DNA from: Nodularia sp. NIES-3585
GTDB taxonomy: Bacteria; Cyanobacteriota; Cyanobacteriia; Cyanobacteriales; Nostocaceae
Length of the DNA stretch: 64,000 nucleotides
Direction: 5' to 3'
Assembly (NCBI RefSeq): GCF_002218065.1
Contig: NZ_BDUB01000001.1
Coordinates: 1,682,711-1,746,710 of the forward strand
Under the pieces are notes generated by a model. The model was not told where the DNA came from. It was given only the letters and a program-made list of their open reading frames with translations, and did no database searches. The position numbers and the translations under genes are program-made. This document shows positions 16,312-24,978 of this stretch, in pieces. Position 1 is the first letter of the stretch; the number at the start of each line of letters is the position of its first letter.

Positions 16312-17071
16312 ACATTGTGACTTGAGTTAAATCTTTTGGTGTCAAGTTGGAGTGGACGACTGCGCCATCACGAAACCAGACGATGCGTTGGGTTTGACGC
16401 GCTACTTCTGATTCATGAGTTACCATGACAACGGTGATTCCACTGTTATTTAATTCGGTGAAAATATCTAATACTTCCTGGGTTGTGTGAGAATCAAGTG
16501 CGCCTGTGGGTTCATCGGCTAGGAGGACAACGGGACGATTGACTATAGCACGGGCGATCGCAACCCGTTGTTGCTGTCCCCCAGATAATTGAGTGGGTTT
16601 GTTATTGAGGCGTTTTTCTAGACCGACTTTTGTCAATGCTTCGGTGGCGCGATCGCGTCTTTCGGTAGGGTTGACGCTGGCGTATACCATTGGTAGCATG
16701 ACATTTTCTAAGGCTGTCAGTTGGGGTAATAAGTGGAATTGTTGGAAGACAAACCCCAGTTTTTTATTGCGGATTTTTGCCAAATCGGCATCGTTCATTT
16801 GGGCGACATCAAGGTTATCTAAATAATAATGTCCGGTGGTGGGACGGTCTAAACAACCGATAATATTCATGGCTGTGGATTTACCAGAACCAGAAGGCCC
16901 CATAATTGAACAATATTCGCCTTCATGGATGGTCAAATTCACATCATTGAGGGCTTTGACTTCGGTTTCACCACTTCCGTAGATTTTAAAGATATTTTCT
17001 AGGCGAATAATTGCCGATTGCGGTGCAGGATTAGGAACGAGAGCATCGGTAATTGTGATAGTTTTTGCCAT
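16292..17071 (-). CDS. ABC ATPase of a MacAB/DevBCA-type efflux system
   Basis: A 259-residue ATPase of the LolD/MacB/DevA class. The Walker A motif is GPSGSGKST, the Q-loop is [10 protein letters not shown], the signature is LSGGQQQR and Walker B is [13 protein letters not shown]. In such operons it partners a FtsX-type permease and an HlyD adaptor. The matching permease (24979) and adaptor (26230) are on the same strand but about 8 kb upstream, with an inserted block between. The final residues (SSLPSP) are encoded by a hairpin repeat, so the original C-terminus may have been different. Confidence 0.9.
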   Translation of the reverse strand: MAKTITITDALVPNPAPQSAIIRLENIFKIYGSGETEVKALNDVNLTIHEGEYCSIMGPSGSGKSTAMNIIGCLDRPTTGHYYLDNLDVAQMNDADLAKIRNKKLGFVFQQFHLLPQLTALENVMLPMVYASVNPTERRDRATEALTKVGLEKRLNNKPTQLSGGQQQRVAIARAIVNRPVVLLADEPTGALDSHTTQEVLDIFTELNNSGITVVMVTHESEVARQTQRIVWFRDGAVVHSNLTPKDLTQVTMSSLPSP

Positions 17072-17093
17072 AAGAATTTAGTTATTGATCTAC

Positions 17094-18503
17094 TTACTTC
17101 TTATTTCTAGGATAGTATTTCCATTTGGTGATCAGCCAGCCAAAGACGATGAATAACAATGTAGCAATAAAACTAAAAAGCAGGGATGCGTAAATGGGAT
17201 GGGGTGGATTTTTGGGAGATATCGCAGCGAGGGGATTATTGCTTTGATCAATGTATTGGGTGATAATGCCAGAAATAATTGCACCGCCACCCAAGCCAAT
17301 ACCTAATATTTGGATGGTGCGTTCTAAGGAGCGATCGCTCTCAGCCTGTTGTGTTTCTACAATACCTCGAATAGTATCAACTATCTGCCCAAATAATTCT
17401 TTACCTGGAAGCAAATAGTTAATATCTGTTTGTACTTGTTCCTGAAATTTACGACAGTCTTTTTTGAGAAAGTCTTGCCAAAATTCAGGAATATTACCGC
17501 CACCAATAGTTTTGATTTTATCTAAGCAAATTTCGTAATTCTTAATATCTGTGTTAATTGCAGTTAGATGTATTTGTAAATCTTGCAAACATCTGGTGTA
17601 ATCAAGGCTTTTTTGAGGTATTTCTGCAAGTAATTCTGGCAATTTATCTATTTGGCTTTTGTTTTTATCTATCAGGTTATTAAACTCTGTTATTGTCTTT
17701 TCTAAATAGCTATAAATTGCTCTAGCTTCTCGATACCGTTGACGTGCTTGATGATAGATATATACTATTTTATGGTATGAGCAAAGTAAATCTCGCAACC
17801 AGTCATAAGCCTTTCCAGATAGTTGTACGGTTGGAGATTTATTATTATTAATAGCTATCAAAATTTGACATTGTTTAGACGGATTATTTGGTTCATTATG
17901 GTCTGTTGCTTGATACTCAAATAACAAACTACCAAAAAGTTTGCTTTGATTTATCTGCACAGGGTTGAAATTTGTACCTGCAACTAAGGCTACTGCCAAT
18001 TTTTCAGCTAGTGCATCACAATCTTCACTGGAATCTACTTCTCCATAAATCCATAATGTTTGTCCTAACGATGCTTGAATGTTAAACGGTAGTAGACAAC
18101 TTGGTTGAAAATGTTGTAGTTGTGGTATTTCTATCGAGATGTTTGCTGATTCGGCAACAAGTGTAATATCAACTGCGTAGGTATCGTTAAGTAAGAAAGG
18201 CTGAAGATTAGCATTGATTTTAAAGCCGTCTGTTGTGGGGAGACTACCTAAATCTAAACAACTTCCACCATGAGTTAACCATTCTGTTTTTCTTCCTTGT
18301 TCTCGTTTGGGTTCATATTTACTATTTTCATAGCAAATTAATTTTGTTCGTAAATCTTTCAACCCAATAAAGGGAAGTGCATTTTCCCCCACTTTCACCA
18401 GATTTTCCCATAATAGATTAGCATCTACTACCACGTCACCGGGAAGTTCAGTTAGGGTATGGCGGAGATGAAAAGCATAGAGACTGAGGCTAAAATTCTT
18501 CAC
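17094..18503 (-). CDS. CHAT-linked membrane protein, two C-terminal TM helices
   Basis: A 469-residue protein that I do not recognise. Residues 1-230 are mixed beta/alpha. Residues about 235-375 are long polar helices, probably a coiled coil. Two hydrophobic helices lie at about 395-415 (ILGIGLGGGAIISGIITQYI) and 437-460, and the tail is basic. It is the last gene of an operon with the TPR-CHAT protease (18881-22087) and a 125-residue protein that it overlaps by 4 bp. The architecture, a soluble sensor or latch region plus membrane helices next to a caspase-like protease, suggests a protease-activated membrane effector. That is inference. Confidence 0.75.
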   Translation of the reverse strand: MKNFSLSLYAFHLRHTLTELPGDVVVDANLLWENLVKVGENALPFIGLKDLRTKLICYENSKYEPKREQGRKTEWLTHGGSCLDLGSLPTTDGFKINANLQPFLLNDTYAVDITLVAESANISIEIPQLQHFQPSCLLPFNIQASLGQTLWIYGEVDSSEDCDALAEKLAVALVAGTNFNPVQINQSKLFGSLLFEYQATDHNEPNNPSKQCQILIAINNNKSPTVQLSGKAYDWLRDLLCSYHKIVYIYHQARQRYREARAIYSYLEKTITEFNNLIDKNKSQIDKLPELLAEIPQKSLDYTRCLQDLQIHLTAINTDIKNYEICLDKIKTIGGGNIPEFWQDFLKKDCRKFQEQVQTDINYLLPGKELFGQIVDTIRGIVETQQAESDRSLERTIQILGIGLGGGAIISGIITQYIDQSNNPLAAISPKNPPHPIYASLLFSFIATLLFIVFGWLITKWKYYPRNKK

Positions 18504-18877
18504 GGTTTTGGCTGAGATTTTGTTTCGTCAGATAAAGGAGAGTTATTTTTAATTGCGTTCTCTAATAATTCCTTTGATGATGGGCTAGGTTGGTCGGGTG
18601 GAGTCGTTGATTTACTATTACCTATTCCTATGTTAGTAACCGCATTAATAGGATATGCAGCAGTGAATGATTGCAGATTTTGCTTGTAAGTTTCTAAAAG
18701 TTGACTACGGGATTCTGGTTGCAACCAATTTTCTATTATTTCTGTGATTTCTTCATTATCTTCTGGGAACTGACTCGATAGTTGCTGTAATTCTTTCCAA
18801 TCTTGAGTCGGAATTAATTTTGATTGAGAGTGAAGCACTTGAATAAAAGCTAAAATACTATTTTTCATAACTGACAT
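18500..18877 (-). CDS. Small helical protein of the CHAT operon
   Basis: 125 residues. The N-terminal 75 residues look all-helical and amphipathic (ILAFIQVLHSQSKLI, then IIENWLQPESRSQLLETYKQ), and the rest is a Pro/Ser/Lys-rich tail. It could be a death-like or adaptor domain of the sort often linked to CHAT and STAND proteins, but I cannot name the family. It starts 3 bp after the CHAT stop and overlaps the membrane-protein gene by 4 bp, so it is surely part of the operon. A second in-frame ATG lies 3 codons later. Confidence 0.7.
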   Translation of the reverse strand: MSVMKNSILAFIQVLHSQSKLIPTQDWKELQQLSSQFPEDNEEITEIIENWLQPESRSQLLETYKQNLQSFTAAYPINAVTNIGIGNSKSTTPPDQPSPSSKELLENAIKNNSPLSDETKSQPKP

Positions 18878-18880
18878 TTT

Positions 18881-19831
18881 CTAAGATCCTTTACCTATAG
18901 TACAAAAAGCAGCCCAATAAAAAGGTGATTCAAAGGGTTTGGTTAAGGCATTTTCATGATGTTCAAAGTATTGATTTAGTTGTGCCTGCCAACCTAAACT
19001 GAGTGAAGATTGACTCACCCAATTTTGAAAGTCTTGCACTGTTGTATTCCTTAACCAGCGTTGTGCTGTATTTAAAGCTAATACAATATTACTTTGCTGC
19101 TGGAGTTCTTCGTAAAATTTAATCATCAATAAAGCTGTAGCTGTAGCACTGACAGTCCAAAGGCTACTCACTACATTAGTGCTACCAGCTAAAAGGAATC
19201 CACTGGGTAAACCAATATATTCATCACTAGTGCTGGTAAAATCTGTAACTCCGGTTTCGCAAGCTGAAAGAGTGACTAGGCGACAGTTTTCTAGTTTGAA
19301 GTGAGTAATGATATCTGCTAAGGTCAGGTTGCCATCAGCTAACTGTAAACCAGAATCTAGGGGAGATGAAAGATTAAAGTACCCGTGACAGAAGAAAAAC
19401 ACACAGTTAGCTTTGAGTAATTCTTCATTTACTGTTACGTTTTCAGGATTTTCATCGAAGCGAATAATTGCTGATTTTTGGGCTTTGGCTTTCTTCAAAA
19501 TATAGGCATTGGCAAACTGTTTTTTTATAGCTGCAACTGCTCCCCAATCTCTTTCATATAAATCCTCTGTGGGAGTTTGGATAGCAAACAGAGATTTAAA
19601 ATCTAGGTTTTGACGCAATTGTAATTGTTGTAAGATTTGACAACTAGGCGCATAGCCTACACCGTTGGGAAATAAATCAAATAAGTATGATTCTCCTACA
19701 GGTAAAGCATGGAGCGGGAACAGGTGTAAGAACCGATGGGGAATGATGATTAACTTGTAGTTTTTGGGTATTTGAGCTAGGTCTAATATTTTTTGAATAT
19801 GCAGAATATCGGCTAACTTTTGTAAGCGTTC
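18881..19831 (-). pseudogene. CHAT protease domain, 3' part of a gene split by a stop
   Basis: This is the continuation, in the same reading frame, of the TPR gene that stops at 19832. Directly after the TAA the frame reads ERLQKLADILHIQKILDLAQ and stays open through a full CHAT (caspase-HetF) domain. The catalytic His is in FFFCHGYFNL and the Cys in LSACETGVTD. The C-terminus YWAAFCTIGKG is typical of the family. Independent translation would need an internal start such as the TTG at 19618, which would lose the first third of the domain. It is either a recent nonsense mutant or a readthrough product. Confidence 0.8.
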
Positions 19832-22087
19832 TTATAACTGATTTTGCCATTTAATTTTATCTTGGTCTTGTGGGTTATAGTAGTCAATCAAATATTCATT
19901 TTTCCAATCAAAAAGGGCATCTAAGTCTTGTTTATCGGAATGCCAAATGACTGGTTTATCGTTGTCTTGGGTGATGATGAAAGCACGAAAACAATCATTG
20001 AAAATGTACCACTGGATGATGGCAGTGTTTTTATCTAAGAGGTTTTGAATTTCTGGAAATCTGATACTACTACTAATTAATGGTAGATTTGCCTGACTGG
20101 TTGATGTGGCTTTGGTTAACAGTTCGACTAAATTGCGGGTTTTGCTGCGTTCAATATATTCTATGGCCTCAGTTTCTCTTCCCAAGGCTAGGCAAACTTC
20201 CACCATGCGTTGATAAAGCTTATTCCATTCTTCTGCTTGTTTTTGTTTGCTTTCATCCCCAGAAATAATTTCACCCCGTAAAGATTCTACTGTTAGTATT
20301 GCATCGGCGAAGGTATTGTAAGCTAAATCAAATTGTTTTTCATCTTGGTATAACTTGCCGAGATTAAACAAACTTTGTGCATTATCTTGAGGAAAGGCGC
20401 TGCGGGTTCTGACTGACAGTGCAGCAGAATAAGCAGCGATCGCCTGTTCGAGATTATCGGCTCGTTCTCCTAATATTCTGTCAGAGTAAGCATTCCCAAG
20501 ATTATTTTGCGTCATTGCCCAATATTGAGGAAAGGCAGTGCGGGTTCTGACTGACAGTGCATCAAAAAAAGCAGCAATTGCCTTTTCTAAATTCTCGGCG
20601 CGGTCTCCCAATATTCTGTATAAGTAAGCAGCACCCAGATTATTCTGCGTGGTTGCCCATTCTTGGGGAAAAGTTCTGTGGGTATATACTGACAGTATGG
20701 CATTATAAGCAGCGATCGCCAACTCCAGATTTTCGGCTCGTTCTCCGTTGATTCTTTCAGCATAAGCAGTCCCCAGATTATTTTGCGTCATTGCCCAATC
20801 TTGGGGAAAGGTGCTGCGGGTTCTGACTGACAGTGCAGCATTATAAGCAGCGATCGCCAACTCCAGATTTTCGGCTCGTTCTCCGTTGATTCTTTCAGCG
20901 TAAGCATTCCCCAGATTATTTTGCGTCCTTGCCCAATTTTGGGGAAAAGCATCGCGGGTATATACTTCTAGTACTTCAGAAAAAGCAGCGATCGCCAACT
21001 CCAGATTCTCCGCTCGTTCTTCGTTGATTCTTTCAACGTAAGCAGTCCCCAGATTATTTTGTGTCATTGCCCAATCTTGGGGAAAAGCATCGCGGGTATA
21101 TACTTCTAGCACTTCAGAAAAAGCAGCGATCGCCAATTCCAGATTCTCCGCTCGTTCTCCGTTGATTCTTTGAGCGTAAGCATTCCCCAAATTATTTTGC
21201 GTCATTGCCCAATCTTGAGGAAAGGCGCTGTGGGTTCTGACTGACAGTGCAGCAGTATAAGCAGCGATCGCCTGTTCCAGATTCTCGGCTCGTTCTCCTA
21301 ATATTTTGTTACGGTAAGCATTCCCCAGATTATTTTGCGTCATTGCCCAATCTTGGGGAAAAGCATCGCGGGTATATACTTCTAGTACTGCAGTATAAGC
21401 AGCGATCGCCTGTTCCAGATTCTCGGCTCGTTCTCCTAATATTCTGTTACTGTATGCAGTCGCCAGATTATTTTGTATCGTTGCCCATTGTTCGGGAAAG
21501 GCAGTGCGGGTGTAAACAGTGAGGGCGATTTCGTAGCCAGCAATAGCAATTTCCATATTGTTGGCTTTGCTACCCAAGGGAAATTGGTTAATCAAATTAC
21601 TCAAATTAACAATGACTGCGGCGATGGATGTTGCTGTATCTGTTTCCGCTTCCGCTAAGGTATTTGTCGCCCAAAGACGCAAGAATTCTGCAAAAATAGG
21701 ATTGAGTTTATCAGTATTGGCTTCCAGCAAGGGGTAAATTACTTGAGGATCACCGTTGCTTTCTGCTGTTGCTTTCAGCAGGTCTTGTAAAAATTGCCCA
21801 TAAACCTCTATATTTACTGGGGTGAGGGTGGAAGTTTCACCACCTGCTGGAGATGTTGTTGGTAAGTTCAGCGCTGCCCTGAATTGTGTTGCTAAGTTTC
21901 TCAAGCTATTGGCAGTATTTTCCTGTCCCTGCTGTGAGTAATGCTGTGCTGCTGCTGCTAACATCTGCAAAAAGCCAGCATCCAGTAAATCTGTATTAGC
22001 GGCTAATATTTCTGCTTCTTCTCCATCCGGGCATTTGAGCAAACTTTCAATTAGCTGATAATAAGCCAGTAGGCGCTGTTCGTCCAT
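19832..22087 (-). CDS. TPR-rich sensor part of TPR-CHAT protease (ends at premature TAA)
   Basis: 751 residues. Residues 1-180 are helical. Eight near-identical 46-residue units follow (about 184-551; consensus FPQDWAMTQNNLGNAY and GERAENLEQAIA), of the Nostocales TPR-CHAT type. A degenerate ninth TPR and the first strands of the CHAT domain (from about 660, AIIQWYIFNDCFRAFII) come next. The frame ends in WQNQL-TAA, and the same frame resumes with the rest of the CHAT domain (18881-19831). TPR arrays in these proteins are thought to sense a partner and license the protease. Confidence 0.85.
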   Translation of the reverse strand: MDEQRLLAYYQLIESLLKCPDGEEAEILAANTDLLDAGFLQMLAAAAQHYSQQGQENTANSLRNLATQFRAALNLPTTSPAGGETSTLTPVNIEVYGQFLQDLLKATAESNGDPQVIYPLLEANTDKLNPIFAEFLRLWATNTLAEAETDTATSIAAVIVNLSNLINQFPLGSKANNMEIAIAGYEIALTVYTRTAFPEQWATIQNNLATAYSNRILGERAENLEQAIAAYTAVLEVYTRDAFPQDWAMTQNNLGNAYRNKILGERAENLEQAIAAYTAALSVRTHSAFPQDWAMTQNNLGNAYAQRINGERAENLELAIAAFSEVLEVYTRDAFPQDWAMTQNNLGTAYVERINEERAENLELAIAAFSEVLEVYTRDAFPQNWARTQNNLGNAYAERINGERAENLELAIAAYNAALSVRTRSTFPQDWAMTQNNLGTAYAERINGERAENLELAIAAYNAILSVYTHRTFPQEWATTQNNLGAAYLYRILGDRAENLEKAIAAFFDALSVRTRTAFPQYWAMTQNNLGNAYSDRILGERADNLEQAIAAYSAALSVRTRSAFPQDNAQSLFNLGKLYQDEKQFDLAYNTFADAILTVESLRGEIISGDESKQKQAEEWNKLYQRMVEVCLALGRETEAIEYIERSKTRNLVELLTKATSTSQANLPLISSSIRFPEIQNLLDKNTAIIQWYIFNDCFRAFIITQDNDKPVIWHSDKQDLDALFDWKNEYLIDYYNPQDQDKIKWQNQL
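20435..21538 (-). repeat. Eight 138-bp coding tandem repeats (46-residue TPR units)
   Basis: The repeat lies inside the TPR-CHAT gene. Units are so similar at DNA level (e.g. recurring GCGATCGCC and CTCGTTCTCC phrases) that unit loss or gain by recombination is likely. HIP1-type GCGATCGCC sequence occurs at the same place in most units. Confidence 0.85.
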
Positions 22088-22536
22088 GAGCAGGTGTTAG
22101 ATAGATACATCATTGATCAAGCTTCAACAGTATTATCCTCTATTTCTGAAAAGTCAGGTGATAAATTTAGCTCACAGCTTGCCTGTGAGCCGAATTTAAA
22201 TCTTGTCGTGAGTCTATGCGATTTCTAATACCAATTCACAAAATGTTTGCCACATCTGTAGCGACTGTCTCATTATTTTGCGGTAGAAGAACCCCACCCC
22301 CAACGCCCTCCGGTGCAAGCGAGGAGGGGGCTATGATACACAGCAATCTTTTAACGGTAAGGGACTAAAATTTGGGGATTTTTGGCTTTTGTGATTTGTC
22401 GCCAACTTTTTTAAATTAGTGGTTGACTTGTATAAATTTATACTTTATAATAAGAAGTATGAGAAAGGCGATCGCCCTTTGGGAAGAGTCTGCGATCGCC
22501 TTTCTTTAAACCCCACATCAGGAGTTAATTATCATC
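22088..22536. other. Intergenic region between TPR-CHAT operon and 97-aa gene
   Basis: This 449-bp divergent region contains a GC-rich repeat-like hairpin (around 22290-22330) and a HIP1 stem-loop (22463-22504). I see no ORF. It should contain the promoter of the leftward CHAT operon. Confidence 0.4.
22463..22504. repeat. Inverted repeat with a HIP1 site in each arm
   Basis: Perfect 13-bp arms GAAAGGCGATCGC (22463-22475) and GCGATCGCCTTTC (22492-22504) around a 16-bp loop. It lies 32 bp before the start of the 97-residue gene, so it would form a 5'-UTR hairpin if transcribed. Confidence 0.7.
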
Positions 22537-22830
22537 ATGACACAAGTACAGAAATTCGTAACTGATCAAAACTTAGCTCAAGTACCGTTACAGTATTTGC
22601 AAAGCGAAGACTTAGATGCACTCACAATTAACCAATCTGCTCAAAAGCCATTGTCTGTGAGAGAACCGATTAAACATTTATTGATTGGTTCTCCCCAAGC
22701 CGTCACCAGTACAATTCACTTTTTGCAAATCATCGGTTATGCAAATGTGGGCGACTGGAGTCAACTATTACCAACAGTCAACTCTGGTGAAGTAATGAGT
22801 ATTTTAATCCGTCAGATTTTAGTTTCATAA
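22537..22830 (+). CDS. Small conserved-looking hypothetical protein
   Basis: 97 residues with an ATG start and an AGGAG site 9-13 bp upstream (CATCAGGAGTTAATT). The sequence is mixed polar with a hydrophobic C-terminal half (STIHFLQIIGYANVGDWSQLLP, then ILIRQILVS). There is no signal peptide and no recognised motif. I cannot assign a function. The good ribosome site and the typical codon use argue that it is real. Confidence 0.65.
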   Translation: MTQVQKFVTDQNLAQVPLQYLQSEDLDALTINQSAQKPLSVREPIKHLLIGSPQAVTSTIHFLQIIGYANVGDWSQLLPTVNSGEVMSILIRQILVS

Positions 22831-23023
22831 CTTTAAACCATCACCCCGATTTTGGTGAAATTTCGGGGGTTTTCCACTTTTAAATTACATAATATGGGCG
22901 GGCATCTTTGCCCTCTTCCACAATAGTTTCATCTACAATTTAAATATGGAAACTAAATGTTTTCAACTTATTAAACTACAATATATAGAGATACCTAATG
23001 GCAAAATGCAAAGGGTCTAAGCC

Positions 23024-23881
23024 TTGAGTTACGATAATACCTGCAAATACCTAGCCGAAAACTATCCCACTGAATTTGCTCAATGGTTACTTGCATCTGA
23101 AACCTCAGATATCCAAGTCCTCAAAACAGAATTGAACCTGGAACCCATTCGGGCTGATTCGGTGACATTTCTCCAAGTCGCCAACCAAATTTTACATTTA
23201 GAGTTTCAAACCACACCAAAATCCACATATCCACTCGATTTTCGGATGCTGGATTATTACACCAGATTAAAACGCCAATATTGGTGTGATATTGAACAGG
23301 TGTTGATTTTTTTACAACCCACATCCTCAGAAATTGTGTTTAATACACAGTATGTGGACAAGAAAACTAGACATGAGTATCGCGTGATTCGCTTATGGGA
23401 AGAAGATCCCACACCCCTATTAGCGAATCCTGCACTTTTACCACTGGCGACATTGGCTAGAACCAATTCACCCCAAGAGTTATTAGAGCAAGTCGCCGCT
23501 AGTGTCGATATGATTGAGGTGACAGACGAGCGACAGAATATTTCAGCTTGTGTTCAGGTTTTAGCTGGTTTGCGATTCGATAAAGATTTAATTCAACAGC
23601 TATTTAGAGAGGAAATTATGCAAGAATCTGTAATTTATCAAGATATTTTGCAAAAAGGTTTGCAACAGGGAGAAGAAAGAGGGAAGAAACAAGAGGCGCT
23701 ACAACTGATTTTACGTCAGCTAACACGTCGCCTGGGTGCAATTGAACCAGAAATAGAAGAGCAAATTCGCGCTTTATCCATTACTCGACTAGAGGATTTA
23801 GCTGAGGCGTTGTTAGATTTCTCTAGCCAAAGTGATTTAATCAATTATTTGGCGAATACCTTTCCATCTGCAACTAGCTAA
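23024..23881 (+). CDS. Rpn-family PD-(D/E)XK nuclease/putative transposase, copy 1
   Basis: 285 residues. It is a recombination-promoting-nuclease family protein with the PD-(D/E)XK fold: Asp45 in IRADSVTFL, then Glu60-x-Gln62 in HLEFQTT as the E-x-Q variant. The C-terminal DUF4351-like helix region has RQLTRRLGAIEP and RALSITRLEDLAEALLDF. The start is TTG in CCTTGAGTTACG; the identical start context in the duplicate supports it. Such genes multiply in cyanobacterial genomes. It is 96-98% identical by eye to the copy at 23950. Confidence 0.85.
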   Translation: MSYDNTCKYLAENYPTEFAQWLLASETSDIQVLKTELNLEPIRADSVTFLQVANQILHLEFQTTPKSTYPLDFRMLDYYTRLKRQYWCDIEQVLIFLQPTSSEIVFNTQYVDKKTRHEYRVIRLWEEDPTPLLANPALLPLATLARTNSPQELLEQVAASVDMIEVTDERQNISACVQVLAGLRFDKDLIQQLFREEIMQESVIYQDILQKGLQQGEERGKKQEALQLILRQLTRRLGAIEPEIEEQIRALSITRLEDLAEALLDFSSQSDLINYLANTFPSATS

Positions 23882-23949
23882 GGAAATTCCGTCATGGTCA
23901 GGCGATCGCTTTAGTGCAGAATATTGTGTAGAGTATATAAGCGATCGCC

Positions 23950-24798
23950 TTGAGTTACGATAATACCTGCAAATACCTGGCCGAAAACTATCCCACTGAA
24001 TTTGCTCAATGGTTACTTGCATCTGAAACCCCAGATATCCAAGTCCTCAAAACAGAATTGAACCTGGAACCCATTCGCGCTGATTCGGTGACATTTCTCC
24101 AAGTCGCCAACCAAATTTTACATTTAGAGTTTCAAACCACACCAAAATCCACATATCCACTCGATTTTCGGATGCTGGATTATTACACCAGATTAAAACG
24201 CCAATATTGGTGTGATATTGAACAGGTGTTGATTTTCTTACAACCCACGTCCTCAGAAATTGTGTTTAATACACAGTATATAGACAAGAAAACTAGACAT
24301 GAGTATCGCGTGATTCGCTTATGGGAAGAAGATCCCACACCCCTATTAGCAAATCCTGCACTTTTACCACTGGCGACATTGGCTAGAACCAATTCACCCC
24401 AGGACTTATTAGAGCAAGTCGCCGCTAGTGTCGATATGATTGAGGTAACAGACGAACGACAGAATATTTCAGCTTGTGTTCAGGTTTTAGCTGGTTTGCG
24501 ATTCGATAAAGGTTTAATTCAACAGCTATTTAGAGAGGAAATTATGCAAGAATCTGTAATTTACCAAGATATTTTGCAAAAAGGAGAAGAAAGAGGGAAG
24601 AAACAAGAGGCGTTACAACTGATTTTACGTCAGCTAATACTTCGCCTGGGTGCAATTGAACCAGAAATAGAAGAGCAAATTCGCGCTTTATCCATTACTC
24701 GACTAGAGGATTTAGCTGAGGCGTTGTTAGATTTTTCTAGCCAAAGCGATTTAATGAATTATTTGGCGAATACACCTCAGCCCAATTTAGCAGATTAA
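23950..24798 (+). CDS. Rpn-family PD-(D/E)XK nuclease/putative transposase, copy 2
   Basis: 282 residues, a tandem duplicate of the preceding gene (offset 926 bp). It shares the TTG start context and the catalytic Asp45 and E60-x-Q62. It differs by a handful of substitutions, a 12-bp in-frame loss (GLQQ missing before GEERGKK), and a different C-terminal end (NTPQPNLAD versus NTFPSATS). The upstream 69 bp contain two HIP1 sites and differ from the sequence upstream of copy 1. Confidence 0.85.
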   Translation: MSYDNTCKYLAENYPTEFAQWLLASETPDIQVLKTELNLEPIRADSVTFLQVANQILHLEFQTTPKSTYPLDFRMLDYYTRLKRQYWCDIEQVLIFLQPTSSEIVFNTQYIDKKTRHEYRVIRLWEEDPTPLLANPALLPLATLARTNSPQDLLEQVAASVDMIEVTDERQNISACVQVLAGLRFDKGLIQQLFREEIMQESVIYQDILQKGEERGKKQEALQLILRQLILRLGAIEPEIEEQIRALSITRLEDLAEALLDFSSQSDLMNYLANTPQPNLAD

Positions 24799-24809
24799 GA
24801 AAAGTATAG

Positions 24810-24950
24810 GGCGACTAGAAGTCGCTACTACACAACCATGACGCGTAGCGGCTTCCCGTAGGGAAGTCCACCTGCGTGGACTAATGAAAAATCAAGTTTT
24901 TTAACCCGCGTAGGCGGGTTTAGTTTGTATAGCCGCGACTTCTAGTCGCC
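24810..24950. repeat. MITE-like element with GGCGACTAGAAGTCGC ends
   Basis: Perfect 16-bp terminal inverted repeats GGCGACTAGAAGTCGC (24810-24825) and GCGACTTCTAGTCGCC (24935-24950). Inside lie three short hairpins in a row: CTTCCC-gta-GGGAAG, GTCCAC-ctgc-GTGGAC and AACCCGC-gta-GGCGGGTT. There is no ORF. It sits between the Rpn pair and the permease at the right border of the inserted block. Confidence 0.75.
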
Positions 24951-24978
24951 AGGGCTAATAAGACCCTACAAAGATATT

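Noticed and set aside
19618-19618. TTG as an independent start of the CHAT domain
   Set aside because: The same frame continues upstream to the TAA at 19832 with good CHAT-domain sequence, so the break is a nonsense codon, not a gene boundary.
20435-21538. 138-bp tandem units considered as a CRISPR array
   Set aside because: They translate as in-frame TPR units without spacers.
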